From the NCBI GenBank assembly GCA_047967505.1, contig CM106538.1: a stretch of DNA of 64,000 nucleotides. One strand, 5' to 3'. The position numbers and the translations under genes are program-made. Source of the stretch: Dipteris shenzhenensis. Its lineage: Eukaryota; Polypodiophyta; Polypodiopsida; Gleicheniales. Positions 1 through 11,203 of this stretch are shown here, piece after piece. The notes beneath the pieces are model-generated. The model saw only the letters and a program-made list of their open reading frames with translations, made no database searches and had not been told where the DNA came from. Within the stretch, counting starts at the first letter, position 1. Each line of letters opens with the position of its first letter.

Positions 1-1
1 T

Positions 2-288
2 GCATACGAGAAACTGTTTCACCGGAAGGTGCCCGAGTTGGGGGCCTTCCCATTGCTTGGAGCATGCGTGATTCCTTTCTTGGCACGTTACATATCCAAG
101 AAAGAGGCTGCTGCTGGGGATAGTAGTGCTGCGTCCCAAGCATCCACTGCCAAGTGGTTGTCTTGGGTGTGAGTTTTACTCAATTTGTCTGTTGTGTTTG
201 GAAGTGCATTTGTCGGCATTTATATGACATGTGATTAGTTTTTTTTCGAAGTTGCAGGAAGGATGTAAGTAACAAATCTACGATATGA
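2..288 (+). CDS. Possible 3' end of an unidentified gene (two exons)
   Basis: Frame 2 is open from the window edge. It reads a stretch with a hydrophobic segment (LGAFPLLGACVIPFLARY), then a basic and Ala/Ser-rich tail. A good donor (GT at 169-170, GTGAGT) and an acceptor (TTGCAG ending at 257) would remove an 89-nt intron and join to a short last exon that stops at 286-288; the unspliced frame stops at 170-172. The hydrophobic segment suggests a membrane or organelle protein tail. I do not recognise the family. The upstream part lies outside the window, so this could also be chance. Confidence 0.3.
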
Positions 289-529
289 TCGTTCTATAAA
301 GATGTGGTATCTTTTACATGTAAGCTTCTTTGGGATACTCAGAACAGACATGCTATGATTGTAAATAAGTGAATCATCTGTTTAGGCATATGGTTGTTTC
401 CATTTGCAGTTTTATATGGATGATGGGTGTTTGGGACTTTAAGCAGAATTATATCAGGATCTTTCAAGGTGATCAGCTAGGAGATATGCAGAGAGAATTG
501 AAGTGCATCTGAAGTGTTTTGGGGATTGT

Positions 530-1110
530 GCGTGGGGATAATGTGTAGGTGGCGAGTTGTGTAGAGACCTCCCTAACTCTTGTTGCTCCCTGTTTTCCAG
601 CGGTCATGTCCTCTAATGAAATCTGCTTCCCTGCCTGGAGGATCTCCTGCTGAAGTTCCTGTAACTTCTTGATGTGGTCCTGCATCGATGAAGACTTCTT
701 GGGATCCAACAACCGCATCTGGACCTCCAGTGAGACCCTCTTCGGTTCAATTATACATGGACACTAAATGCACCCATATACTTTTGCCCGCTGACATGTG
801 CTTTACGTGATTAATCACCTTAGGAGTATAGTTAAGAAATATGAATTATCTTACCCTTGCATTGGCATGGTCCCACAGCTAGGATAGAGTCTCTGCCTCC
901 TTCTGAGCCAGGGTGCCAAGGTCCTTTGCAAGGGGATCTGGTCGGGCAACACCAATCAAGATGAAATCTGTTAAATCAAATGACTGTAACACAAACTCCA
1001 TCATCACCCACTAGACGCTGTAATTGAGCCCATCCAACTATCAATCAACTGGGAAGATGGGCAACACTAGAATTTTTGTCTTATTCTCTACCATCTTGGA
1101 CAGAGTTGCC
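530..1110 (-). pseudogene. Copia-type gag remnant (UBN2-like)
   Basis: On the minus strand, pieces at about 1110-1041, 1010-870 and 730-530 read like the N-terminal half of a Copia Gag. An LDGLNYS..W motif is followed by a helical stretch, and then SMQDHIKKLQELQQEILQAG with an IS.ED motif, which is the usual Gag dimer-helix pattern. The frame is broken by several stops. One, in ETLS*LWDHA near 880, is a TAG where CAG would be expected. About 140 nt with no protein similarity lies between the last two pieces. No LTRs were found nearby. Assignment rests on motif pattern only. Confidence 0.4.
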
Positions 1111-1590
1111 ATGTCGGAGTGAAGAGGTGACCTGAAAGAGAAGGTGGATGGGATAGAATGGGACTGAGGGTTGAAGAAAGGAGAGGGCTGAAGAAGAGGA
1201 TGAAGGGGCTGGCAGCCCAATGTACCTTCACACCTCGCTTTCCGTCCCTTGGGAACACCTCTTCTCTGATTTGAAAACACCCTTCAAAGTCACCCTTCGC
1301 TAGTCACCTGAACATTCTACTCCTCGAACATGTTTCTCCTCAAAGACACCTCTGAACAACACCCTATTCTTCCTCTCAATGTGTTGGCTCAACACTCCCT
1401 TCGCTCCTCGCGTCTCAAGCCAACCATGGCTTTGATATCATGTGAGAAATGCAATGGAAATGAATGGAAGAGAGAGAGAGAGAGAGAGAGAGCACCTCAT
1501 ACACACACCAAACTGAGAAGGAGAGAAAGGAGAGAAAGGCAAAGGAGAACTGCAAGCGATCTTTGGAGAAAACCCCCTAGCCCCCCCCAA
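1111..1590. other. Non-coding stretch with (AG)n microsatellite
   Basis: No convincing gene is present. An (AG)n run occupies about 1469-1492, and purine-rich GAGAAAGG repeats follow to about 1540. Short open frames here are low-complexity artefacts. Confidence 0.5.
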
Positions 1591-1960
1591 TAGGTCAGCC
1601 TGTTAGGGCAATGACCAACTGCACATAAGGGGCTGACCCCACTGCTGTATGTGGGCTGACCCACCTCTCGGGCTGCCCACAGCCCTATAAGAGGGGCTGG
1701 TAACAGCCCTACTGCTCCCTAAACTAGGGCCGGCCAAGCTGCCTCTGCCCCCATATAAGGGGCCCGCCTCTACTTGCATGTGAAGGCTGGGCAACAGCCC
1801 TTTAGGGCCGACCTGCCCCTACTCTACATAGAGGTTGCTATGCAGCTCTATAAGGGGGCTGCCTCCCCCACCTAATGGCTGGCCAGGCCTGGTGATAGGG
1901 CCGTCCCAACACCCTATACGAGGGGCTGTTGGGGCCTAGTCTCTTGCCCCAAAGGCACCT
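1591..1960. repeat. GC-rich segment with repeated GGGCTG / CAGCCC
   Basis: About 370 bp, much more GC-rich than its AT-rich surroundings. The short words GGGGCTG, CAGCCC and CCCTATAAGAGGGGC recur in both orientations, so the strand can fold into many small hairpins. It is unclassified and may be part of a degraded LTR or leader. Confidence 0.4.
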
Positions 1961-2250
1961 GCTAGCACAAGTAGATCTACCCTCATGGGATCGGGCACAC
2001 CCACAACAAAATCCCTCTCTCTGTCTATGCTAGCCTTACTCACTAGGTGGGCACACCCACAAGCAAGGCCCTCTCTTTCTATGGTGACATGAAGAGACGT
2101 TGACCTCTAACAATACCATATCTATTACAAAGAGTCTCCTAAGTGATGGATGTGACTATGGGATGCGGGCTACCTTGAGGAGTCTAGCCCAAGGAATGTA
2201 ATCATGGAATGAAGAGAGAAGGAAGAGACATCATGCCACATATTTTTTAG

Positions 2251-2593
2251 AGAAATCCAACCAAACTATGATAGTTGTTTCTATATGCTTGAGCTAACCT
2301 CAAATGAACATCTACCTACAATAGTTGTTTCTATATGATAGTTGTTTCTATATGCTTGAGCTAACCTCAAATGAACATCTACCTATGACAATTTATGCTA
2401 CCAAAATATGACTAGCAAGCCATCATGGTTCCTCATCCCACAAGGCTATCTACAGAAATCCGACCAAACTATGATAGTTGTTTCTATATGCTTGAGCTAA
2501 CCTCAAATGAACGTCTATCTACGACATTTTATGCTCCCAAAATATGACCAGCAAGCCATCATGGTTCCTCAACAAGGCTATCTAGTTGAGCCT
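2251..2593. repeat. Tandem duplication, period about 203 bp
   Basis: The sequence starting AGAAATCC(A/G)ACC at 2251 restarts at 2454 with few differences, including a shared ATATGACTAGCAAGCC-like block. The first unit contains an additional internal duplication of ATAGTTGTTTCTATATG (three copies near 2271-2350). There is no coding potential. Confidence 0.75.
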
Positions 2594-2599
2594 ATACTA

Positions 2600-3860
2600 T
2601 CCTCAAACCAATACTTTTAGACACACACACGATACCATAGCATGGCATTTCAGGTACAAAATATGGTTCCTCCCTTTTCTTATAAAATAATGCTATGGAT
2701 GTGGAGGATTGATTCAACACTGGTGCCTAATGGTGTGTGTAAAGATTTCATGTGCACACCTTTCTTGCTTGCCAAATTCTTGTATAATTATCTCCAATAA
2801 CATAGTCAACCTTAAGCACATACTGTTCTGAGCTTATTATGTTGATACAAACTCTCTTCCAAGTGTGTAATATCAACAAGAATAGAACAATATCATGTAA
2901 GGTGAAAAAATTTAACTCTATATTCAATTGCACATGCTAGAGTTGCATTAGTATATGACTATTCTTGCAATTTTAATGAGATGACTCATAAGTAAATTGT
3001 TATAGATAGACATTATAATATCACATCCATTGCACACATGAATATCATCAAACCCTTACTGAAGTGGGCATGCAACAAACATCTTTTGTCATGCATGACA
3101 ACAATGCACATACATGTGACATTAGCAAGGCACTTGATTTTACATGCTCAAAGACACCATCAAATGCATGCTGCCCATACTATGCCCTCATTCCAGCTTA
3201 CTAGTAGGGGGGTGGCTAGATATAGCCACCTTTAGGATAGGGCAGCCTGCCCTTGAGGCTCAAGCTTCCCTCCTCTAACATCAATTGAAGCCAACTATCG
3301 GCACACATGATTCCAACAGAGGAGGGTTTTCAGGCAAAGAGAGCTGCTCAAATGTATTGCACATTGAGGATGCTATCTTCAGCAATTGTTCCACCATATC
3401 TAGGTTGGATATTGCCTAACTTTCAAGCCATTTTGTGCTATTGTTTAGTGACTATTTCTTGGTCTAATAATTTAATGATTTCAATCATCCCTGGCAAAGG
3501 CTATGCCACTGTCCAAAGCTAAATGTCTCCAAAGATGTGCAAGTGTCACCATTATCTAAAGCTAAATGTCTCCAAAGATTAACTGCTCAAAGAGGATGCA
3601 AGCAAGGCAATCTACCCGAATAGGCCTGACTAAGATGAGAGAACAAAATAGCCCAACGATGCACACAAGTTTGGAAATCTTACACAAAAATGCATAGCAT
3701 GATACAGAAACAAAGGATGAGCAGAAGACAAAAGAAATCCTTCTACAACCAAAACTACAAGAGCCTCGTCATCTCAAACCCTCCCCTATACAACTCACTA
3801 GCAGGGACAACCCTCCCCAAAAAACAAACCTTAGTGTTTGCAACTACTGTCCATTCCCTT
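2600..3860. other. AT-rich non-coding sequence
   Basis: No recognisable gene, RNA or mobile element. Open frames are short and have no family signature. Confidence 0.4.
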
Positions 3861-3869
3861 CACCTTTTT

Positions 3870-4830
3870 GAGGATCCAACAACCAATATGGCATCTTGCC
3901 AAGTAGGAGATTATTAAGCACTTTGTCTGGTAAGTTTTAGAGCACCTGGAGGCCGTTAAAGCGCCAAATTTTGTAGTGTCGTCAAAAATTTGTGCCGTGC
4001 GATTCTTGGGGAGCCAACATCGATGTAGGAAGACTTTGATAAACGAGGGCATTACGTGCCAACTCCTTGCATTTCACTAGCTACCAGAAGTTTGGCTGGG
4101 AAGCCAAATGCAATCCGTGCCTGCAAACATTCAACACCTTAGATGCTCTCTATGGCATGCCTACGTGATCCTTCAACTGTCTTACATCGGTGGACACGGC
4201 CAATACTAGGACTCAGATTGTTTGAACAAAGGCTGTATGAATTGCTCTTAAAGCGTTAGCTTAGGGAGGTAAATCGAACCTTCAAAAAAAGCTCTTTGTC
4301 TTCCCCTTTAGCAGCAACATGGAGGAGGGACTTGGCTGCATCGACAACATTGGCAATATATGCTGCTAGCGATTGGCCGTATCTTGAGACACCTCCCATT
4401 ATTGGGAGAACAAGAGGATGCAAGAACGTCATAGTGCAGCCTGCATGATTGCTTCTTCCATAAAGGAGCTGACTGGAGGAATATAAAAGGAGCAACAGAA
4501 CAACCATATGTAGACGTGTGTTGGCCTGCTCTTTTCTTCAAAGACGGATGGAGAAGGAAGGATCCTGGAAAGCAGAACAATTTTTCATAGTTGAGATAGA
4601 GGATCGTCGGTTGTAACAATACCTGCAATTCTATGCAACTGTCAGTTCCCCTGTTTATCATCTACCATTTGCAATTTGTTGGCAGCTAGGATCGACATTG
4701 ATGGCTTTCTGCAACCTTGAGATTGTTAGTAGTCCTTTCGGGTGCCCATTTCATGACAACAAAGCTGGCACTAGCAATGATATGGTGTCCTGGGAGGGGG
4801 AAGCTTCAAAGGAAACTGAAGCCTTGATGG
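3870..4830 (-). pseudogene. Exon-like fragments of an unidentified gene
   Basis: Three minus-strand patches look more protein-like than background: about 4830-4690, 4420-4262 (GVSRYGQSLAAYIANVVDAA) and 4130-3900 (AFGFPAKLLVASEMQ, then ELARNALVYQS in another frame). The middle patch ends near a GT donor (GAAG|GTTCGA). The last follows a TTTGCAG acceptor at about 4121. Stops and frame changes inside the patches suggest decay, and the family was not recognised. Chance is a real alternative. Confidence 0.2.
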
Positions 4831-4831
4831 C

Positions 4832-5375
4832 AATATAGAAATTAAGGTTTACTAGGTCACCCCTTCTCAATTTAAAGATTATTCCAAAAGGTTGGCTTTA
4901 GTACGTGTTTTGAAGGCAAAAAGTTCAAAACTTTGACTTTTAGGATTTTGGGAATAATTCAGGCTACCCATATGTTTTAAAAATGGTGCATAAACTTATC
5001 CCTATTGTAAATATATTTCTGTAATTTTGAAGAATAATACTACCCCACATTTAGAACTCTCATGGTACACTTACATTTCCCAAGGTGACCCCCCAGGCTA
5101 TAATATAGAAATTAAGGTTTACTAGGTCACCCCTTCTCAATTTAAAGATTATTCCAAAAGGTTGGCTTAAGTAGGTGTTTTGAAGGCAAAAAGTTCAAAA
5201 CTTTGACTTTTAGGATTTTGGGAATAATTCAGGCTACCTATATGTTTTAAAAATGGTGCATAAACTTATCCCTATTGTAAATATATTTCTGTAATTTTGA
5301 AGAATAATACTACCCCACATTTCGAACTCTCATGGTACACTTACATTTCCCAAGGTGACCCCCCCGAGGCTATAA
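4832..5375. repeat. Near-perfect tandem duplication, period 270 bp
   Basis: The block beginning AATATAGAAATTAAGG at 4832 is repeated at 5102. I see only a handful of substitutions across about 270 bp, so the duplication is recent. The units are AT-rich and non-coding. Confidence 0.85.
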
Positions 5376-7148
5376 TCTCCCATTAAGTGTCCATTAAAGC
5401 ATCTAAAGGCGTGTACAAAGAAAAAGGGACACACTCAAGCTTTCAAAACTACACATCTTGGAGCTACACCAAGGTATTTCAAAAGGATTCTTGACTCCCA
5501 TAAAAGATTTGAGGCCTAGTAAGGGAGAGCTAGACCACATAATCCCAAGTAATGATGAAAAGTAGGAGGAAGATCCTCTGTAGTAGATCTGCAATCCTAG
5601 TCCAAATGATCTTGGCCTATTTGGGGCCTATTTGCACTCCCAAAGGTAGTGCTAAATAGACAGAGTAGAACTAAAAGCACCAAGGATAAGAGTGATCAAC
5701 TTAAAAAAATAATCATTCACCACTGATTCAATGCAATCCAAGACCAAAAAAGAGAATGACAAGATTAAAAGACAGTCAAATCATCAAGATTAGAGATCTA
5801 TTTATGCAAGAAAGCATAGCGTCCTAATGCAAAGGACAATGAGAGCAATAAAGACAGAACAACTTTATAGAATTGTCTAGAATTCAAGAAAATGCAAGAA
5901 GACTGCATACTCATCACAAAAGGATAATTCCATCAATAGCATTCTAAAATTTCCCATGACATAAACTACTCTACCCAAACATGCATGTTGCATATTGGGA
6001 GCTTCTCGGCCTTTTTAAATATAAAACACCCTTTTGTAAATTAACCTTTCGATCTTAATTTATTTCCTTATGTATATATAAATCTGTAAGTAATGGAATT
6101 AATAAAAACCCATCTGTTGAACTCATGAGATAGGGTTACAAGGAGGTTACAAGTGACTCTCTCGAGCTTGAAGGCTTGTGAGTGTGAGATTCTTTCATGA
6201 GTGTGAGAGGCTTGTTGAGAGTTCTTATGCTTACATTACTTGGTTGAGATAGCCCCTTTCATAGTCTAGAGATAGATGCTCTTGGGGTGGCATATCTTGC
6301 TTCTTTTCTAGGGTTGCTTGAGTGTGGCAAAGGTACCTAGCCATCCTTGAGAAGTAATTACCATTCACAACAAGCAACCATGAGTGAGTAGTGCTTGCAT
6401 GAAAGCTTGTGTACCGTGAGGTGTCTAGAGGCCCGTAAACCTCACGTGGAGGGTGTGGAGTAGAAGAGTTGATGTTGAGAGAGAGAGTTGAGTTGTATAT
6501 TTTCTTTTGTTGTCATTTGTTGTCTTCTTTAGGTTAGGTTAGGTCGTATGCTACTTTACATTGTAGGCTAGATTTGTTGTTTTAGATTAGTTTGCTAGTT
6601 TTAGTGTACAGTTTGAGAGTTGGTCTCCTACGTGACTTCCATCATCACGCAAACACCCAACGGTATGTTTCTAGGCTACACAATTGGTATGAATTCTTGA
6701 TGGCATTCCCAAGGAGAATCACGATGTGTTCACTGTGTTATTTCATGCAATACCAAAAGCCAGCCATGTCCATTACCCATACCAAAGTCGCATCAAATGT
6801 CTATGCTTTTAGATTCTAGGGCAATGTTGTAGCACTCAATTATTTGTAGAGTCGTCTTGTAGTTGCATGTGTGTGCTTTAGTACATATAATGTTTCCCTC
6901 ATCTTGGTAGAATATAATGTTTTGACAACCAATCCCTTTGCCGCTTGATAGAATGGAACATGGTTAGAATGCGTAAGGTAAGTTCGGACCACCCCAAAGT
7001 GGATAGGGCCATGTTCATAGGTGGGGATGGTGGTAGGAGCTTGAGGAGGGATAAGTGGAAGCAAGACGTTGGGAGAAGTATAAGAGTAGAGATAAGAAAG
7101 GCTTGAGGGGTAGACGGAATCAATGACAAGGAAGGTGAAAATAGGTCG

Positions 7149-7150
<2 letters not shown>
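5376..7150. other. Non-coding sequence
   Basis: No gene recognised. A stretch at about 6080-6130 (TAATGGAATTAATAAAAACCC) resembles the end of the R region of plant LTRs, but no matching LTR pair or primer-binding site is visible. Confidence 0.35.

Positions 7151-7151
<1 letters not shown>

Positions 7152-7182
<31 letters not shown>
7152..7182. repeat. (GA)n microsatellite
   Basis: An uninterrupted dinucleotide run of about 30 bp. Confidence 0.9.
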
Positions 7183-7185
<3 letters not shown>

Positions 7186-7204
7186 GAATAAAGTTGCAAG
7201 GAGA

Positions 7205-7336
7205 GATTTCTTAGTTTTGTCCTTTGGTGTGTGTTTTATTTTGCTCTTTATGTCTTAATTCGGACTAGGTGATTTCTTAGTTTTGTCCTTTGGTGTGTGT
7301 TTTATTTTGCTCTTTATGTCTTAATTCGGACTAGGT
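7205..7336. repeat. 66-bp tandem duplication
   Basis: The 66-bp unit beginning GATTTCTTAGTTTTGTCC is present twice in a row (7205 and 7271) with no differences seen. It is a recent local duplication without coding content. Confidence 0.85.
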
Positions 7337-7828
7337 GATTGTTTTGGAAATGTGAAAAATGAGAAGGATGAAGTATGGCTTTGATTCAATTACTATACAC
7401 CACGTTTGTAATGAGGTTGACTCAATTACGTTCGTAATGAGGTTGGCGATTGCATCCCAATGAAGTTAGGTCTATTCCCATGGGCGACAATGCAACCCTC
7501 ACAAGGAGCACCACATTGAGAAACCAACAATAGTTAGAGGGCATTTCAAAGCATTGGAGAGGAAAATTTATTGCATTTGGAAAGAGAAAGAAGAAATTTG
7601 TCATCCATGGGTATTACAGATGTATAGGGCAAAGCAATTGGATTTAAATAAGGAACAATGGCACTAAAGTTTTGTTGACATAGTAAGTTGTTGCTACCTT
7701 TGAATGGCTATATTTTTAATCATTTTTAGCTTTTGAAACATGCGTTAATTCTTGGTAGATGTCTTTCCATTGAATCATTTTGTTTGTAGCATATCATAGG
7801 GCTCTTGGAACTTTGGCACTCAATACAT

Positions 7829-8093
7829 TGTTGGGGAGGTGATCCTCGTAGGAGTGGTGTCATGACTGATAGGCTTGTGATTGGCTGTGGCACAGACACT
7901 TGGTCATTGGACCATGCAATAGGTCAAGCGTGATTGGAGATTATGGAGAGTCGTGGACACTTGGCAGTTCAAGAGAATAGTGTAGACGTTGCATGGAGGC
8001 GGTGTTTGGGTGGGAGTGATCATTCACGACTACAAAGCCCTACATGACGATTTTATAATTATCACGAGCCATAGAGCTGTGAAGTCGAGGTCC
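7829..8093 (+). repeat. Truncated 5' LTR
   Basis: Homologous to the first part of the LTR at 9091 (shared GGAGTGGTGTCATGACT, CATTGGACCATGCAATAGG). It diverges abruptly after GTCGAGGTCC. Confidence 0.8.
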
Positions 8094-8941
8094 GTAAGAA
8101 GGCAGAGAAGTCCGTCGTCAGATTTACTGGCAGAAACTTCGAGAGCTGGTAGCTGTCGGCAAAATTATGGTTTATGCAGAAGGGCTTGTGGGAGATTGTG
8201 TCCAGAATAGAGAAGCAGCCGACAACCGATGAAGCAAAGAAACGATCGTGGAAGAAGAACAATGATAAAGCAATTGGCATGATGGCATGAGCCCTAGGAG
8301 AGGAGTACTTCCACCATCTTGAGATTACAAAGTCAGCACCAGGAAACTGGGCAATTCTAGAGGCACTGTTCGAAACAAAATTGCGTCATTCCAAAGCAAA
8401 TCTCAAGCAGCAACTTTACGACCTCCATATGAATGACAACGAAGATTTGGGAACCTTTCTGAACCGCATTCAGGCGCTCTTGAAACAACTTCAATGAGTT
8501 GGTGCCAATATTGAGGATGATGATCAAAAGGCTATACTCTTGAAAAGTCTCCCTTCCCGGTTCAATGAGATAGCGCGAATTCTGATGATGGATGATGAAG
8601 CTGATTTTGTTGATTGTGTGGGACTTCTTATGAGTGAAGTAAAAAGGGAGGAGGATCTCTATGGCGGCGACACTGCATTTACCATGAAAGAAAGAAGAAA
8701 TACAGGCAGAGACACTCGTGCATGTTATTACTGTGGCAAGCCTGGCCACATTGAGAGGTTTTGCGTGAAGAAACAGAAAGACGAGGAAGCAAGAAAAGAA
8801 AAGAATAAAGCTTGCATAGCCGAAGAGACAGCGACAGCCGGACTAGTCAGTGATGATATGCCAGGGCATTTTGATGGTTATGCAGTTTGGCTACAGCGCC
8901 AATCGGTAAGCTTTGACTCCTGGAAGATTCTATGCGATTGA
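8094..8941 (+). pseudogene. Copia Gag, three in-frame nonsense codons
   Basis: A single frame runs from the LTR breakpoint to the stop at 8941 and reads as a Copia Gag. Near the start is a VVRFTGRNFESW motif, then WFMQKGLWEIV, then a long helical domain (LEALFETKLRHSKANLKQQL; LGTFLNRIQALLKQL), and finally a CCHC knuckle (CYYCGKPGHIERFC) at about 8727-8768. The frame is interrupted by TAG at 8150-8152, TGA at 8288-8290 and TGA at 8495-8497. Each fits a single C-to-T change (CAG or CGA to stop). The start codon is lost with the deleted leader. Gag normally packages element RNA; this copy cannot make the full protein. Confidence 0.8.
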
Positions 8942-9090
8942 GCTATGAGCTCAAGAGTATTTTGTGTGGAGTGTGATGTTTCTGAAGTCATGAGATTTTG
9001 ATTCTGAGTGTTTGATTGTAATGGTGACAAGTCGGTAGGAATGAGCCAAAGTTTTTTTGCTGTGATTTATTGTTTCAGATCAAGGGAGGA

Positions 9091-9598
9091 TGTTGGGGAG
9101 GTGATCTTTGTAGGAGTGGTGTCATGACTAAGGTTTGGTGATAGGCTTGTGATTGGCTGATAATCATTGTAGACACTTGGTCATTGGACCATGCAATAGG
9201 TCAAGCGTGATTGGAGATTATGGAGAGTCGTGGACACTTGGCAGTTCAAGAGAATAGTCTAGACGTTGCATGGAGGCGATGTTTGGGTGGCGGTGATCGT
9301 TCACGACTACAAAGCCCTACATGACGATTTGATACGGCCTTTTATCGTTATCACGAGCCATAGAGCCGTGAAGTCGAGGTCCATTAGATAGGTCGCTGTT
9401 GTTGCAGCTGCACATCAAAGATAGGGTCTTTTGGTCTTGTAAGCCAACAAACTCAGTAGAGTTGAGGCGCACAACTTGAATGAATAAAGAGACTATTTGT
9501 GTGTCTGTATCGATTCCATTTGATCGTGTTCCAGAGTTGATTATTGAGAGATTCTTTATAGTCTATGTGAAGAGTCAATCTTACTTTGAATTCCAACA
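9091..9598 (+). repeat. 3' LTR (508 bp)
   Basis: TGTTGG...CCAACA ends. A polypurine tract lies directly upstream (9081-9090) and the target-site copy TACAT directly downstream. Confidence 0.85.
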
Positions 9599-9603
9599 TA
9601 CAT

Positions 9604-10759
9604 GAAATGTTACGAGTTGGTTTAATGTCTTACAACAAAAATATAAATTTTTACAAATAGTCATGCATCGTTTCAAGGCAAAATGGAGTTGTTCTTCTTT
9701 AGCTCTACCAAAGTTTGACAATAAAGAATGGGTTGTTCCATGAATACACACACTCGAGGCGTATCACGCAAAGGTGGGAAGTCATGCACTTGACCACATG
9801 AAGCCAACGTTTGGCTCAAAAAAAAACTGAACAATGCTTGTGGATATATTTGGGCCTTTTTTTGTAGGCAACAAACCTATTCACAAGATATACAATGTTT
9901 GTTTGCAAGGAGCCCTCACTAGAGTTTTTTATATAAGTTTTTAAAGGTATTCGAATGTAATGGAAATTCTTAAGCTCCATTCAAAACATTATAAATGTAT
10001 TATTTGATTTGGAGTATGGAAATTTGATATGTGATGAAGAAAGTAGATCACATGTTTGTCTGATACATATTTATAAGGATAGCGTTTTTATGCAGGCCTT
10101 TGGAAAGGCCCAATGATGTGGTGAAAATGGTCAAAATATCACTTTACAAAGTGTTTCTCCTCCTTGTTACATAGATTGGGATAATCATCAATTTTAAGTT
10201 GAGCAAAAATATCGTACTAAAGCACAAAAGAATTTGTTGATTTTATTAGGCAAGTTTGTAGCTGGAAAGGAACAGTGGCAAAAAAACTCTCTCCATAATT
10301 AAAATATGTAAAGAACATTGCACAAAATTTTGCCTCAATTGTAATTGCCAAATGGTAGAGCTTTAAAAAAATAAGTAGGTAGGTTTTAATCAAAGTTTAT
10401 TAAGATATGAAAAAATAAGATGAAGAAAGTATTAACGTTTAAAAAATATGGTAGCCTAAGTAGCTCTCTACATACCATATTTTTTGATCCACATCTATAA
10501 AGACAATAGATCAGTGGTTGTTGCAACATGAAACAATCATCCTTTGTAGTATTCGAGAAAGCACAAAACAACAAGATCATATATAACAAAGGAAACATTT
10601 ATTGTGAAGTAATCAGGAATACAACCGACTACACTTCCTCAAACTCCATTCTTGAAAGTAGTTCTTTGTATGACTAAGCCTAAGATGTGAATGCTACATA
10701 AATTCAAATTTCTACAAATCTCATTAGAGAGCTTGAAAATCAAAACAATAGAGACACAT

Positions 10760-10805
<46 letters not shown>

Positions 10806-11120
10806 ATAGAAAACGACACTAAGATCAATATTCCATTAGATTGAAAAAGTAAGTGTGGAATAGGCCCTTGAAAGCATGGTCAAAGGCTTCCCTATGCATG
10901 GTGGTCATATATTACTCTCTCTGAATTGAAGTATAGTTCTCCTTGCAATGTCAAAGATTCATAGGCCCTGGAAAGGTTGGTTGATTTCTCTTTACACTTT
11001 TGAAGGACATTTGTATGTAATGAGGATGTATGTTTCTCCTTTTAAATAAAAATTTCGTCAAACAATTCCAGAAATTACTAATTCCGTCCTTCATGCAACC
11101 TCCTCTGTCTTCTCTGTCTG
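9604..11120. other. AT-rich non-coding sequence with (GA)n
   Basis: No gene recognised. A (GA)n run of about 38 bp lies at 10763-10801. Confidence 0.5.
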
Positions 11121-11203
11121 CCTCTAAGATCTCTCGGCGAAAAGCACGTCTCCCTCCTTCATAGCTTTTTCGGTGACGAGCATTCTGTCCTCATATCTCA
11201 CCA

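Larger units (their letters stand above)
7829..9598 (+). mobile_element. Gag-only, internally deleted Copia-type LTR element
   Basis: The ends are TGTTGG at 7829 and CCAACA at 9598, flanked by a perfect 5-bp target-site duplication TACAT (7824-7828 and 9599-9603). The 3' LTR is 9091-9598 and is preceded by the polypurine tract CAAGGGAGGA. The left LTR matches it only for about 265 bp (to about 8093) and then jumps into gag. The second half of that LTR, the primer-binding site and the start of gag are therefore missing. No protease, integrase or RT is present. A conventional insertion is shown by the target-site duplication; the deletion may predate or follow insertion. Confidence 0.85.

Noticed and set aside
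5995-6030. TTCTCGGCCTTTTT resembling the start of U2 snRNA
   Set aside because: The match ends after the short word, the following U2 sequence is absent, and no plant snRNA promoter elements are upstream.
6080-6480. Possible LTR end (AATTAATAAAAACCC) followed by a leader-like stretch
   Set aside because: No matching second LTR, no primer-binding site and no target-site duplication found.
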